A stretch of 64,000 nucleotides of DNA from Vibrio neptunius (GCA_019339365.1 CP079859.1:124001-188000); one strand, 5' to 3'. Counted from the stretch's first letter, positions 30,560 to 43,049 are shown. Notes: a model not told the origin generated them from the sequence alone. A program made the numbers and translations.

Positions 30560-31744
30560 TTAGTCGAAGATCTTAGCAACAACACCAGCACCTACTGTAC
30601 GGCCACCTTCACGGATAGCGAAACGTAGACCTTCATCCATTGCGATTGGAGCGATTAGCTCTACTTGCATTTGGATGTTGTCGCCAGGCATTACCATTTC
30701 TACGCCTTCTGGTAGAGAGATATCACCAGTTACGTCAGTTGTACGGAAGTAGAACTGTGGACGGTAGCCTTTGAAGAATGGAGTGTGACGACCACCTTCA
30801 TCTTTAGACAGTACGTATACTTCTGATTCGAACTTAGTGTGTGGGTTGATTGACTTAGGAGCCGCTAGTACTTGACCACGCTCTACTTCGTCACGCTTAG
30901 TACCACGTAGAAGGGCACCAACGTTCTCACCCGCACGACCTTCGTCTAGAAGCTTACGGAACATTTCAACACCAGTACAAGTCGTTGTTGTAGTTTCTTT
31001 AATACCTACGATTTCGACTTCATCACCTACTGTTAGGATACCGCGCTCGATACGACCAGTTACTACTGTACCACGACCTTGGATTGAGAATACGTCTTCG
31101 ATTGGTAGTAGGAATGGTTGGTCTACTGCACGCTCTGGCTCTGGGATGTAAGAGTCTAGTGCTTCAGCAAGCTCAACGATCTTGTCTTCCCACTGCTTCT
31201 CGCCGTTTAGTGCGCCTAGTGCAGAACCTTGGATAACTGGTAGGTCATCACCTGGGAAGTCGTACTCAGATAGAAGTTCACGAACTTCCATTTCTACTAG
31301 CTCTAGTAGCTCTTCATCGTCAACCATGTCACATTTGTTCATGAATACGATGATGTATGGGATACCAACCTGACGGCCTAGTAGGATGTGCTCACGAGTT
31401 TGTGGCATTGGGCCATCTGTCGCAGCAACAACTAGGATACCACCGTCCATCTGTGCAGCACCTGTGATCATGTTTTTAACATAATCCGCGTGTCCTGGAC
31501 AGTCTACGTGTGCGTAGTGACGAGTTGGAGTGTCGTACTCAACGTGAGATGTTGCGATTGTGATACCGCGCTCACGCTCTTCTGGAGCGTTATCGATAGA
31601 TGCGAAGTCTTTCGCTTCACCGCCGTACACTTTAGCAAGAGTTGTACAGATTGCAGCAGTTAGAGTTGTTTTACCGTGGTCAACGTGGCCGATAGTACCA
31701 ACGTTTACGTGCGGTTTCGTACGTTCAAATTTTTCTTTAGACAT
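30560..31744 (-). CDS. tuf: Elongation factor Tu
   Basis: 394 residues; carries aminoacyl-tRNA to the ribosome as a GTP complex. GTPase motifs: GHVDHGKT (19-26), DCPGHADY (about 81-88), NKCD (about 136-139). The start is ATG 31744 ([11 protein letters not shown]); an upstream in-frame ATG is within the leader. Placed after four tRNA genes, it corresponds to E. coli tufB. A second copy in the str operon is expected outside this window. Codon use is extremely biased. Confidence 0.98.
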   Translation of the reverse strand: MSKEKFERTKPHVNVGTIGHVDHGKTTLTAAICTTLAKVYGGEAKDFASIDNAPEERERGITIATSHVEYDTPTRHYAHVDCPGHADYVKNMITGAAQMDGGILVVAATDGPMPQTREHILLGRQVGIPYIIVFMNKCDMVDDEELLELVEMEVRELLSEYDFPGDDLPVIQGSALGALNGEKQWEDKIVELAEALDSYIPEPERAVDQPFLLPIEDVFSIQGRGTVVTGRIERGILTVGDEVEIVGIKETTTTTCTGVEMFRKLLDEGRAGENVGALLRGTKRDEVERGQVLAAPKSINPHTKFESEVYVLSKDEGGRHTPFFKGYRPQFYFRTTDVTGDISLPEGVEMVMPGDNIQMQVELIAPIAMDEGLRFAIREGGRTVGAGVVAKIFD

Positions 31745-31881
31745 GAGTTGTCCCTCTAGGTACGGATTTAGGTGGCTTTGATGACCACGCAACCAAAAAG
31801 TATTGGTGAAAAACTTACTTTCAAACACTAAACGTAGTTTAGTCGAAAGAAAGTATCAAAAGGAAAGCTTTGCTTAAGAGC

Positions 31882-31957
<76 letters not shown>

Positions 31958-31970
31958 ACTCAAATTAGAG

Positions 31971-32045
<75 letters not shown>

Positions 32046-32081
32046 AACACGTAACTCTGAGAGCTATTTCCTTAAGGAATA

Positions 32082-32166
32082 TGGTGGAGGGGGACGGATT
32101 CGAACCATCGAAGGCAGTGCCAGCAGATTTACAGTCTGATCCCTTTGGCCACTCGGGAACCCCTCC
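32082..32166 (-). tRNA. tyrU: tRNA-Tyr(GUA)
   Basis: An 85-nt class II tRNA with a long variable arm, CCA, acceptor GGAGGGG/CCCCTCC, and anticodon GUA. Equivalent of E. coli tyrU. Confidence 0.96.
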
Positions 32167-32202
32167 AAATTTTTCATCCATTCTCACTACTAAAGGAGAG
32201 AA

Positions 32203-32278
<76 letters not shown>

Positions 32279-32291
32279 ATAAGTGGTGCGC

Positions 32292-32320
32292 ATTCTATTG
32301 AAGGAATCTCTACCTTGCAA
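32292..32320 (-). promoter_or_regulatory. Promoter of the tRNA-tuf operon
   Basis: Minus strand: -35 TTGCAA (32315-32320), 17-bp spacer, -10 TAGAAT (32292-32297), then GCGCACC, a GC-rich discriminator of the stringent type. Confidence 0.75.
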
Positions 32321-32485
32321 TAGCTAATTTAAAAAAAAATGCGATTTTAGCCAGTTTCTGTTTATTTGCTGAAAAATCGCACAATTCACTCGATAAAAGC
32401 GCTTATCTCCGCCGAGTTATTTGGCAATTTGCGCCGGTTGTTGTATTTTCGCAGCTCTCTATCGCGAATCTCAGTTAGGAAGACT

Positions 32486-33409
32486 ATGACGCCATATCTC
32501 TCTTTTAATCGTCAGCAATGGGCCGAATTGCGAAATTCTGTCCCGATGACGCTATCCGAAGAGGATCTTATCGAGCTGCAGGGCGTCAATGAAAGCCTAA
32601 CCATGGAAGAAGCCGTCGAGATCTACCTACCACTTGCACGTTTGCTCAACTTATATGTTGCCGCTAGGCAAAGCCGTAATTCTGTTCTCAACAACTTTTT
32701 GGACAATCAAGAGAGCGCACCACCTTTTATTATTGGCATCGCAGGTAGTGTTGCCGTAGGCAAAAGCACAACGGCTCGTCTTCTTAAAGCGCTACTTTCT
32801 CGCTGGGAAAACCACCCTAAGGTTGAACTAGTGACAACCGACGGTTTCCTCTATCCCAAAAAGGTATTGAACGAACGCGGAATCATGCATCGTAAAGGTT
32901 TTCCAGAATCTTATGATATCAAGCGTTTGGTTGAGTTTGTGTCGGATATGAAAGCCGGAAAACCTAATCTCGAGGTTCCCGTCTACTCACATATCACCTA
33001 TGACATTACCGACAATGTTAAAGTGGTAGACCGTCCGGATGTTCTGATTATTGAAGGGCTGAATGTTCTACAAAGTGGTATGGACTATCCACACGATCCA
33101 CATCGCGTGTTTGTATCAGATTTCCTCGACTTCTCCCTATATGTCGATGCAGAGTGCGATGTTATTGAACAATGGTACGTAGAACGCTTCCTGAAATTCC
33201 GCTTAGGAGCCTTCACCAAACCGGGGTCTTACTTTAGTCACTATACCGAACTAACTGAGAAAGCGGCGATCGACAAGGCACACTCAATCTGGCAGTCCAT
33301 CAACGGCATCAACCTTACGGCCAATATCTTACCGACCAGAGGGCGGGCTCAGCTGATCTTGAAAAAAGGTCAAGATCATAGAGTTGAAAAAGTATTGCTC
33401 AGAAAGTAG
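32486..33409 (+). CDS. coaA: Pantothenate kinase (type I)
   Basis: 307 residues. Phosphorylates pantothenate with ATP, the first and regulated step of coenzyme A synthesis. P-loop GSVAVGKST near residues 92-100; conserved [16 protein letters not shown] and [13 protein letters not shown] segments follow. ATG 32486 ([12 protein letters not shown]) is chosen for family length and the AGGA ribosome-binding site; the frame is open 40 codons further upstream without conserved sequence. Divergent from the tRNA-tuf operon. Confidence 0.96.
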   Translation: MTPYLSFNRQQWAELRNSVPMTLSEEDLIELQGVNESLTMEEAVEIYLPLARLLNLYVAARQSRNSVLNNFLDNQESAPPFIIGIAGSVAVGKSTTARLLKALLSRWENHPKVELVTTDGFLYPKKVLNERGIMHRKGFPESYDIKRLVEFVSDMKAGKPNLEVPVYSHITYDITDNVKVVDRPDVLIIEGLNVLQSGMDYPHDPHRVFVSDFLDFSLYVDAECDVIEQWYVERFLKFRLGAFTKPGSYFSHYTELTEKAAIDKAHSIWQSINGINLTANILPTRGRAQLILKKGQDHRVEKVLLRK

Positions 33410-33469
33410 TTAGAGTACCAATAGTTGATCTCGCAATATCACTCTCCTATTGCAAAGCCTTACTTGCAT

Positions 33470-36400
33470 TTATGCCACTTTATTGAGAATAGCCCTAAGT
33501 TTGAGTGGTTTAACGGGTTTAGGAACGAAGCTAAACCCATTAGACTTGATACCTTCCATCATATCGTTAGTTCGGTCAGCACTGATGATCACTCCTTTAA
33601 AGCTATCTCCTAAACGCAACCGACATTGTTGTAGTACTTCAAGCCCAGTGCGACCGTTATCCAGACGATAGTCGGAGAGAATCACATCCGGCAGCCATTC
33701 TTCGTCGATGCACTGCAGGCTGGTGACAATATCGGTCGCCGTGCGTACATTGCATCCCCAACGTGCCAGCAAGCTTTCCATCCCAACCAAGATTTCCTGC
33801 TCATTATCGACACAAAGTACATTGAGGTGACTGAGGTCAGAGACTGCAGCAGAGGGCACGATTTGCGGCCGTACCAAAGCCTCCTCACTGCGATTGAGTG
33901 CGATTGAGAACACGCTGCCTTTATTGGGCCATGAACGCATAGATATTTGATGTCCGAGCACGTGGGCAATACCTTTCGAGATTGCTAATCCAAGTCCAAG
34001 CCCTTGATCCGAACGAACCTGACTGCCACGGGTAAACTCTTCAAAAATTTCCTGTTGCTTGTCTTCATCGATACCTGCGCCGTTATCCCAGACTTCAATC
34101 CTCGCTTGTTGTCCAACCCGTCTTACCCCGAGCACTACCTTACCCTTGGGGTTATAACGGAAAGCGTTGGTCAGGAAGTTCTGTATCACTCTGCGAAGCA
34201 GCTTCGGGTCAGATTGGACTATCAACTGACTTGGCACCATCTCAAATTCAATCCCCTGTTGTTTTGCTAGCGCACTGAATTCAGCGTTTAGATTGGAGAG
34301 AACGTCATTAATGGCAAAGCCATGCACATTGATATCGAGCTTGCCCGACTCCAAACGAGAGATATCAAGCAAGTCACCGATCAGGTCTTCAGCGGCCTCC
34401 AAGGCGCTTTCGATATGCTTGGAGAGGCGCTTAGTTTCCTCTTGTTGTGCTACCTCAGATAATGACGATGCAAACAAACGGGCAGCATTAAGTGGCTGCA
34501 TCAAATCATGACTGACCGCCGCAAGAAAGCGCGATTTCGATTGAGATTCATGCTCAGAGCGTTGAGTGGCAGACACCAGCTGTTTGTTCAATTGCTCCAG
34601 CTCCTGAGTTCGTTCATGGACTCGCTCTTCCAAACTTTCATTGGCATCCTTGAGTGCCTGCTCTGCATCACGGAATACCGTTATGTCAGTAAAACTCATG
34701 ACAAAGCCTCCCCCTGGCATCGGATTCCCCTGCACTTCAATAACCCGACCATCAGGCCGGACTCGTGAAGACGTATGACGGGTGCCTTGCTCAAGGTGAT
34801 AAATGCGACGACGGACATGATCATCTGGATCGCCAGGACCACACAGCCCTTGCTCAGCGTTGTGGCGAATGACATCCGCGATCGGTCTACCCACCTGGAT
34901 CAACCCTTGAGGAAATACAAACAACTCCAGATAACGCTGGTTCCACGCCACCAGCCTAAGCTGTCTGTCCACCACAGCGATCCCTTGCCCTATATGTTCA
35001 ATCGCTCCTTGGAGGAGACCTCGGCTAAAGTCATACAACTCAGAGGCTTCATCGACAATAGTCGCAACTTCTTCTAACTGCATGTTGCGCCCTTGCAGAG
35101 CAGAGGTCAGAACCAATTTTGCTGAAGAGGCACCAAAAACACCAGCCAGTACCCGCTCCGTGTGACGAATGAAACTCGCGGTGGCCTGCTGATTAGGCAA
35201 CATGGCTTCGTGCTGCTGAGCCCAATACTGTTCAAAGGCGCTACGTACCCGCTTTCGGCCAACAAACCGTGATGCCAGCATTTCCAACTCACCCACCGTC
35301 ACTCGACTCTGGTAGAGGCTGATATTCTCATTCTCAGGCATGGGTGTACCGACAAAGGATGCTAATTGAAGACGTTCACTCAAACTCGAACGCGTCATAA
35401 GTGACACCAATACATAGCACAGCGCATTAACTATCATGCTAAGGACAATTCCCCAATCAGAACCTTCGATACCAAAAAGATTGCAAGGCCTCTGGCGGTG
35501 TCACTAGCCAAAGAAGGAAATTACTGTTGGCATCGCCAGCCAACATATCAGTCTGACTCATCAGAGTGATAAGCCATAAACCAAACCCGAACGCTAGGCC
35601 AACATAGACTCCCTTTCGATTGCCTTTTCGCCAATACATTCCACCCAGTAGAGCCGGAGCAAACTGAGTAATCGCAGCGAATGATAGGAAGCCGATCGCA
35701 GACAAAGAATGACTACTACCCAGTGCATGATAGAAACCCCATGCGCCAAGTAACAGCAGTAAAATCAAGCCACGCCTAATCACCAATAATAGGCCAGAGA
35801 AGTGGCGATGATTTCTCTGAGCCAGTTTCATCCGACGCAGCAAAAGTGGCATCACCAAATCATTCGATACCATAATGGCTAAAGCAATGGTCGAGACAAT
35901 AACCATGCCGCTAGCGGCAGACGTTCCACCGAGAAAAGCCAGCAAAGCAATATCCTGTGCACCTACGGCCATAGGCAAACTGATCACATACGTATCAGGG
36001 CTCGCACTACTTAGCAAACCCTGCCCTACCCAAGCAATAGGCAGAACAAAGATCCCCATCATCACCAGATATATAGGAAATAACCAGCGTGCAGTATGCA
36101 AGTCCTGCGCGCGCTCGTTTTCCACCACCATGGTATGGAACTGACGCGGCAAACAGACAATCGCCATCATGGTCAACACAGTATGAATTAATAATGTCGG
36201 TAGGTTTGGTGACTGATAGGTGTCAGAGGCTATCGACATCAACTCAATGTCACTGCGATTGAGCGCCAGATAAAGGATAAAACACCCAACAGCGAGAAAT
36301 GCTACCAGTTTGACGATCGACTCAAATGCGATTGCCATCATCATTCCGCGATGGTGTTCAGTATTGTCGATGTGCCGCGTACCAAACAACATGGTAAATA

Positions 36401-36902
36401 TCGCCAATGCACCAACCACAAACCAAGATACATCCATGCCCTGAGCATTGAATGCTTCTGGTAGTTCAGGAGAGACAATCTCCAGCCCCATGGTAATACC
36501 ACGCAGCTGTAAAGCGATGTAAGGCAAGATCCCCGCGACGGCAATCAGCGTGACGGCGACGGCTAAACCTTGAGATTTACCATAGCGAGCAGCGATAAAG
36601 TCGGCAATCGATGTGATGTGCTCGCGCTTAGCGGTAATGATCAGACGTGCTAACACACGCCAACCAAGGGTGAAGACTAAGATAGGTGCGATATAGATCG
36701 GGAGAAACGACCACGGGTTGTTACTGGCCTGCCCCACCGTGCCGTAGAAGGTCCACGACGTACAGTAGACCGCAATCGACAAACTGTAGATCCACGGCCG
36801 CCAGCGGGCTAGCCAACGATGCTGATTATCGCCATACCAAGCGATGAGAAAGAGTAGTCCGAGGTACATCAGCGATACGGTGATCACTAGCCAACCTTGC
36901 AT
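33470..36902 (-). pseudogene. crbS: CrbS-type solute symporter/hybrid histidine kinase, frameshifted
   Basis: Removing one base restores a single 1143-residue protein. The N-terminus (35457-36902) is a sodium:solute symporter domain with about 12-13 membrane segments. The C-terminus (33470-35437) holds a PAS domain, a HisKA domain with the phospho-histidine in AVSHDLMQPLN, an ATPase domain with DNGAGI and GLGLGL, and a receiver domain (phospho-Asp in ILSDYRLD). The break is in the A-run at 35474-35478: with four As, EALQSF continues as GIEGSDWGIVL into the second part. In V. cholerae CrbS with CrbR activates acs, which lies 4 kb away here. The break is most likely a sequence error. Confidence 0.85.
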
Positions 36903-36948
36903 CTGATTTCCTTATCGAATTGAGTTCCGCTGCTTTGTTTATACAAAC

Positions 36949-36977
36949 AAAAACCTCTCCATATTGGAGAGGTTTCA
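36949..36977 (-). terminator. Terminator after the MFS transporter gene
   Basis: On the minus strand AACCTCTCC and GGAGAGGTT pair around AATAT and are followed by TTTGTTTG. It separates the MFS gene from crbS. Confidence 0.85.
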
Positions 36978-37015
36978 TTTAACTAAGGAAGCGAATCGAA
37001 CTCAAACAGTTCCGC

Positions 37016-38192
37016 TTAATTCTGTGCTTTAACGTCGATAACCGAAGCACGTTGGCGTTTTGGTTCAACACGAATAAACAGTGCCAGAATACCCATCATC
37101 GCCATCACCCAAAAAATGTTCGCGCCCCAATTCTCATATCCCCAGCCACTCAAGGCAGTCATCAGAGCGATAAAAGCGCCTAGCGGGATCGCATTGTATA
37201 GCGCTTGCAGAGCGACCATTTTTCTTGGCTCCGAGTGCTGGATGTATTGAATAGCAGCAATGTGTGCCACGGCAAACGTCACACCGTGGAGTAATTGAAT
37301 TAAGACAAGTCCTAACAGTACTGTTGTCGAAGCGGTCAACCCCCAGCGCACCGCGACACCCATCGCAGCGGCTAAAAAAAAGGGCACGTAACGACCAACC
37401 GGCAAACAGACGTTTACTCAACGCAAAAACCGCCACTTCCGCCATCACACCTAAGCTCCATAAATAGCCGATAATATCTTCAGAGTGCCCGGCTTCTTTC
37501 CAGTGTATCGAGCTAAAGCTGTAATAAGCAGCATGACTGCCCTGAATCAAAGCGGCTAAAGCGAGGAACTTCAAAACCGACGGTTCCTTTAGAAGTTCCA
37601 CCAGCTTCGGTCTTTCTGCCTGTTCCTCTTCCGTCGTGACAGGCATCGGGTTGGTGTTGCGCATCCCAACTAAAATAGCAAAAAACACCCCCGCTAGCGC
37701 AGTATACAAAATCATATCCGTACCGAATTTGGCCACTAAATAGCCGACCACCGTGGAGCCTGCAATAAAGGCAACGGATCCCCACAGCCGGGCACGTCCG
37801 TAGTCAAGCATCTTCAGCCGCGCGTAGTAGTTCGCCATCGCATCAGACAATGGCACAATCGGCCCGCAACAAAGGTTAAACAGCACAGTTGCACCCGCCA
37901 TCAACCAAAAACTACCGTCGGTAAAGAAGTGGAAAACGATAAAAATTAGGGCAGCAATACTCAGCCAGCGCAGTGCAGGCATTAGGTGTTCAACTTTATG
38001 GATACGCGGCGTTAGTACCATATTGGCGACACAACGAGTCGCAAAACCAATGCCGACGAGTAAGCCGATATCGGTAGCTGAAACGCCCTGCTCCTCAAAC
38101 CACAACGCCCAGAATGGCAGATAGACACCATAGGCAAAAAAGAATCCGAAAAAGTATTGAGATATCCAGCCGTAGGGAGACGGATTGAGCAT
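37016..38192 (-). pseudogene. MFS transporter (HcaT-like), frameshifted
   Basis: Read with one base removed, this is a full-length major facilitator of about 391 residues with twelve membrane segments. The sequence resembles the E. coli phenylpropionate transporter HcaT: the N-terminal FFxxYGxxLPFWxxW pattern, DYGRARLWGSVAF near residue 125, and QGSHAAYYSFSSIHW near 215. The break is in the A-run at 37374-37381. With seven As, LSKRLFAGWSLRALF continues in frame as LAAAMGVAVRWG. The substrate is unknown. A homopolymer error is more likely than decay. Confidence 0.8.
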
Positions 38193-38387
38193 TTTGACCT
38201 CTGAATGCGATATGAGAGCGGATGCCGCATTATCTCTGCTTATTTGCTGAATAAAAAGGGAAGATTACTCACCAATCTGTTTCCGTACAGACATCCTAAA
38301 TCAGAGTGATTCGACCAAAGTCGTCTGGCACTTAAAAGGAAACTTGTCACACTTAGAGTATGGTTTCTTTTCTCACGCGGGTTCGGT

Positions 38388-40214
38388 ATGCCAGATAAAT
38401 TCAATATGCACTCTCCACCGTTTGATCGCCTAGACGAACGACAGCAGAACAAGCTGCGTGCCTCACTGGATGTGGCGTATTACCGAGATAAAGAAGTTTT
38501 GCTGGCAACCGGTGGGAACAGCCAGCACCTTCATATTCTGATTAAAGGAACGGTAGAAGAACGCAGTGCCAAAGGAGAGGAAATCTTCGCCCATTACGCC
38601 AATGATGACTTATTTGATGTGCGCGCGCTGTTTGAAGGGAAAATCCGCCATCACTACGTCGCGCTGGAAGATACGCTCACTTATTTGTTGCCTAAATCCG
38701 TCTTTCTTGAGCTTTATAACCAAAATGGCCAGTTTGCGGCCTATTTCGATAATAATCTCGCCAAACGGCAGCAACTAATTGAAGCTGCGCAACAACAACA
38801 AAATCTGGCCGAGTTTATTCTCACTAAAGTGGACCGTGATATCTATCACCCACCGATGATTCTTAGTCCTGAGCAGCCGCTTAATGAGGTTACTCAGATA
38901 TTAAAGCAGAACGGGATTGATGCCGCTTTGGTCAGACTCCACGATGACGACCCACGCTTGACTAACACTCCAAGTCATCTACCTTTTGCTATCGTCACTC
39001 GCACCAACATGCTGCATGCCGTGATGCTTGACGAATATCCGCTAAACACTCAGGTCAGCGCAATTGCTACCTTCCCAGTCATTCACGTCGACGATGGCGA
39101 TTTTCTGTTTAACGCAATGATTAAGATGACCCGTCAACGTTTGAAACGAGTTCTGGTGGCGGACGGTACAAAAGCGGTCGGTATGCTGGATATGACCCAG
39201 ATTCTCAGTGCCTTTTCAACCCATTCTCATGTATTAACCTTAAGTATAGCCCGCGCTTCGAGCATTGAAGAACTGGCATTAGCCTCCAATCGCCAACGTC
39301 AGTTAGTCGATAGTCTGCTAGCAAACGGGATTCGTACTCGCTTTATCATGGAGTTGATTTCTGCGGTCAACGAGCAAATCATAGAAAAAGCGTTTCAGCT
39401 TATTGTTCCACCTGCACTGCACGATCATTGTTGTCTGATCGTTTTAGGCTCAGAAGGGCGCGGGGAACAGATCTTAAAAACCGACCAAGACAATGCATTG
39501 ATTATCAAAGATGGACTGGAATGGCATCAGTGCAACACGATTATGGCTCAGCTGACGCACACCTTACAGCAACTAGGCTACCCACTTTGCCCGGGTAATG
39601 TGATGGTCAACAACCCGAAATGGGTGAAAAGTCAGAGTGACTGGCAGACAACATTAACACGCTGGTCTAAGCCGTCTTCTGCCGAACATGTCATGGATCT
39701 GGCCATTTTCACCGATGCTCATGCGGTCGCGGGCAACAAAACATTACTCAAACCTGTACGACAACACCTCAAAGGACTGATGCTGAATAATATGCTGGCG
39801 CTACAGGACTTCACTCGACCAGCGTTGCAGTTCTCTCTGCCACTGACTCTATTTGGCAACGTCAAATCAAATAAGCAAGGGGTCGATCTAAAAATTGGCG
39901 GTATTTTTCCAATCGTCCACGGGATTCGCACCTTAACACTGGAATATGGTTTAGAGGAAAACAACACCTTTGACCGAATTGATGCGTTACGCAGCAAACG
40001 CATCTTGGAGCCGGAAACCGCAGATAACCTCAATGAAGCTTTGAAGCTGTTCTTCAAGTTACGTCTTAGCCAGCAGGTCGCCAATCAACACAGCCATAAC
40101 CACATCAACCTCAAACTGCTCGAACGCACAGAACGTGACTTACTGCGCCACAGCCTACATGTGGTCAAAAAATTCAAACAGTTCCTTGGCTATCACTATC
40201 AAATTCGAGACTAA
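38388..40214 (+). CDS. Cyclic-nucleotide-binding-like, CBS and DUF294 nucleotidyltransferase protein
   Basis: 608 residues. Order: an N-terminal cyclic-nucleotide-binding-like fold (about 15-130), two CBS modules (about 150-290), a nucleotidyltransferase-like DUF294 domain (about 320-450, with LGSEGRGEQILKTDQDN), and a C-terminal DUF294 helical domain. The layout is that of PII-uridylyltransferase-like proteins of unknown substrate. It overlaps the next gene by one base, so the two are translationally coupled. In several gammaproteobacteria this pair stands beside acs, which suggests a part in carbon-source signalling; that is inference. Confidence 0.85.
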   Translation: MPDKFNMHSPPFDRLDERQQNKLRASLDVAYYRDKEVLLATGGNSQHLHILIKGTVEERSAKGEEIFAHYANDDLFDVRALFEGKIRHHYVALEDTLTYLLPKSVFLELYNQNGQFAAYFDNNLAKRQQLIEAAQQQQNLAEFILTKVDRDIYHPPMILSPEQPLNEVTQILKQNGIDAALVRLHDDDPRLTNTPSHLPFAIVTRTNMLHAVMLDEYPLNTQVSAIATFPVIHVDDGDFLFNAMIKMTRQRLKRVLVADGTKAVGMLDMTQILSAFSTHSHVLTLSIARASSIEELALASNRQRQLVDSLLANGIRTRFIMELISAVNEQIIEKAFQLIVPPALHDHCCLIVLGSEGRGEQILKTDQDNALIIKDGLEWHQCNTIMAQLTHTLQQLGYPLCPGNVMVNNPKWVKSQSDWQTTLTRWSKPSSAEHVMDLAIFTDAHAVAGNKTLLKPVRQHLKGLMLNNMLALQDFTRPALQFSLPLTLFGNVKSNKQGVDLKIGGIFPIVHGIRTLTLEYGLEENNTFDRIDALRSKRILEPETADNLNEALKLFFKLRLSQQVANQHSHNHINLKLLERTERDLLRHSLHVVKKFKQFLGYHYQIRD

Positions 40215-40849
40215 TGATGAACTGGATTCAGCGCCGTTACTGGTATCACAAATTGAGAAACTCCCCATATCAGCCCCTATTTGCCTCAGTCCAAAAAGGT
40301 GAGTACGTATCACTCGATTGTGAAACCACTAGCTTAGATCCAAAGCGTGCTGAGTTGGTCACCATTGCAGCAACCAAAATCATCGATAATCGCATCATCA
40401 CGAGTCAACCTTTCGAAGTGAGATTAAGAGCGCCACAATCTCTGGATTCTAGCTCAGTGAAGATCCATCATATTCGTCATTCAGATCTGGCCGATGGTAC
40501 CGATGAGAAACAGGCATTGACACGCTTGTTAGCTTTCATCGGCACTCGACCATTAGTGGGTTACCACATTCGCTACGACAAAAAGATTCTTGATCTAGCG
40601 TGTAAACGTCACCTCGGTTTCCCTCTTCCTAACCCTTTGATTGAGGTCAGCCAGATTTACCACGACAAACTGGAAAAACACCTACCCAACGCTTATTTCG
40701 ACCTGAGTCTGGAAGCCATTTGCACGCATCTAGACTTGCCCATACAAAGTAAGCACGACGCGTTGCAAGATGCTATATCAGCGGCGTTGATATTCGTTCG
40801 TCTAACCAAGGGAGACCTTCCCAGTTTGAGCCTGCCTTACAACCGTTGA
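40214..40849 (+). CDS. DEDDh 3'-5' exonuclease (PolC/DnaQ-like)
   Basis: 211 residues of the DNA polymerase III epsilon-like exonuclease superfamily. ExoI D and E in VSLDCETTSLDP (about 30-40), ExoII D in GYHIRYDKKIL, ExoIII H and D in SKHDALQDAISAA (about 175-187). It lacks the C-terminal extension of true DnaQ that binds the polymerase. ATGATG start overlaps the stop of the DUF294 gene. The function is unproved. Confidence 0.85.
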   Translation: MMNWIQRRYWYHKLRNSPYQPLFASVQKGEYVSLDCETTSLDPKRAELVTIAATKIIDNRIITSQPFEVRLRAPQSLDSSSVKIHHIRHSDLADGTDEKQALTRLLAFIGTRPLVGYHIRYDKKILDLACKRHLGFPLPNPLIEVSQIYHDKLEKHLPNAYFDLSLEAICTHLDLPIQSKHDALQDAISAALIFVRLTKGDLPSLSLPYNR

Positions 40850-41051
40850 GTATTTCCTACGATCCAACTCTCAAAATCAAACATAGCACCACCAATACAA
40901 AGCAGAATCAGGCCTCTCATCCTAAAGTCTAATTGTCGAATTACGCTTGGTGCTAGAAAGTTACAGATATAGGGAATGTCAACAAACGTGAAAAACGTTT
41001 TAAACGAACATTTGCTCAATTCGTTATGAATTAAGCCCAAGGAGAAAAGCA

Positions 41052-43003
41052 ATGAGTGAAGCCCATATTTATCCGGTAAAAGAAAATATCAAAACAAATA
41101 CCCATGCGGATAATGATACCTACCTCGCCATGTATCAGCAGTCAGTCTCTGACCCACAGGGATTCTGGAATGAACACGGTAAGATTGTTGATTGGATTAA
41201 ACCCTTCACCAAAGTCAAAAACACTTCATTTGATACAGGCCATGTCGATATTCGCTGGTTTGAAGATGGTACGCTCAACGTCTCTGCAAACTGTATTGAC
41301 CGTCACCTAGCTGAGCGCGGTGACGATGTGGCAATCATATGGGAAGGGGACAACCCAGCAGACGATAAAGCACTGACATTCAACGAACTGCACAAAGAAG
41401 TATGTCGTTTCTCCAACGCTCTCAAAGAACAAGGAGTACGTAAAGGCGACGTCGTGTGTCTTTACATGCCAATGGTGCCTGAAGCAGCTATTGCTATGCT
41501 AGCGTGTACTCGTATCGGTGCTGTACACACGGTTGTTTTCGGTGGTTTCTCACCAGAAGCCCTATCGGGACGTATCATCGATTCAGATGCTAAAGTCGTT
41601 GTTACCGCCGATGAAGGTGTGCGTGGTGGTCGAGCGGTTCCACTGAAAAAAACGTTGATGAAGCATTGACCAACCCAGAAGTGAAAACGGTCGATAGAGT
41701 ATTAGTGCTCAAGCGCACTGGCGGCGATGTTGACTGGCATGATCATCGTGATGTTTGGTGGCATGAAGCGACAGCGTCTGTATCAGATGATTGCCCGCCA
41801 GAAGAGATGAAAGCGGAAGACCCACTCTTCATCCTCTACACATCAGGTTCAACCGGTAAACCTAAAGGTGTCCTTCACACCACAGGCGGCTACCTAGTTT
41901 ACGCCACCATGACTTTCAAATATGTCTTCGACTACCAGCCAGGTGAAACCTTCTGGTGTACCGCTGACGTAGGTTGGATCACAGGTCACACTTACCTGAT
42001 CTATGGCCCTCTGGCTAATGGTGCCAAAACCATTCTGTTCGAAGGAGTACCAAACTACCCGAACACCAACCGCATGAGTGAAGTCGTTGATAAGCACCAA
42101 GTCAATATTCTTTACACTGCGCCAACCGCTATTCGTGCGTTGATGGCAAAAGGCAATGAAGCGGTCAATGGCACCTCTCGTGACAGCCTGCGCATCATGG
42201 GCTCAGTGGGTGAACCCATTAACCCTGAAGCATGGGAGTGGTACTACAAGACGATTGGTAATGAGAAATCTCCAATCGTTGATACTTGGTGGCAAACCGA
42301 AACTGGTGGCATCCTCATCACTCCACTACCAGGTGCCACAGCACTAAAACCTGGCTCTGCCACTCGTCCATTCTTTGGCGTACAGCCTGCATTAGTCGAT
42401 AACATGGGTAACATTATTGAGGAGACCTCAGCAGAAGGTAACTTGGTGATTCTTGATTCATGGCCAGGTCAAATGCGTACCGTTTACGGCGACCATGAAC
42501 GCTTTGAGCAAACGTACTTCTCTACTTTCAAAGGCATGTACTTCACCAGTGACGGAGCGCGTCGTGACGAAGACGGCTACTACTGGATCACAGGTCGTGT
42601 AGATGACGTACTCAATGTCTCTGGGCATCGTATGGGTACCGCAGAAATCGAATCAGCTCTGGTGGCACACCATAAGATTGCCGAAGCGGCGATTGTCGGT
42701 ATTCCGCATGACATCAAAGGGCAAGCAATTTACGCTTACGTTACTCTGAACGATGGCGAGTTCCCATCAGCAGAACTTCACAAAGAAGTGAAGGACTGGG
42801 TACGTAAAGAGATTGGCCCCATCGCTACGCCAGATGTGCTGCACTGGACAGATTCTCTGCCGAAAACTCGCTCCGGTAAGATCATGCGTCGTATCTTGCG
42901 TAAGATAGCCACTGGGGATACCAGCAACTTAGGCGACACCTCAACACTGGCCGACCCAAGCGTTGTTGACAAGTTAATCGCCGAAAAAGCAGAACTTGCA
43001 TAG
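41052..43003 (+). pseudogene. acs: Acetyl-CoA synthetase, frameshifted
   Basis: Restoring one base gives a 650-residue acetate-CoA ligase (AMP-forming). Visible: the ATP-binding [14 protein letters not shown] near residue 260, [10 protein letters not shown] near 410, and the acetylation-regulated C-terminal lysine in [12 protein letters not shown] near 605. The frame breaks in the A-run at 41646-41652: with eight As, AVPLKKN continues as [15 protein letters not shown]. Upstream frame 41052-41669, downstream frame 41666-43003. AAGGAG lies before the ATG. The enzyme scavenges acetate in the acetate switch; the neighbour crbS is its known sensor in V. cholerae. A homopolymer error is likely. Confidence 0.9.
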
Positions 43004-43022
43004 AAATAGCAAACAAGACTAA

Positions 43023-43049
43023 GCCGCCACATTTGTGGCGGTTTTTTTA
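43023..43049 (+). terminator. Terminator after acs
   Basis: CCGCCACA and TGTGGCGG pair around TT and are followed by seven Ts. Confidence 0.9.

Noticed and set aside
41646..41652. Programmed frameshifting in acs at the A7 run
   Set aside because: Acs is made from one frame in all relatives I know; no stimulatory hairpin or Shine-Dalgarno-like signal is placed for it, and five other genes show the same homopolymer pattern.
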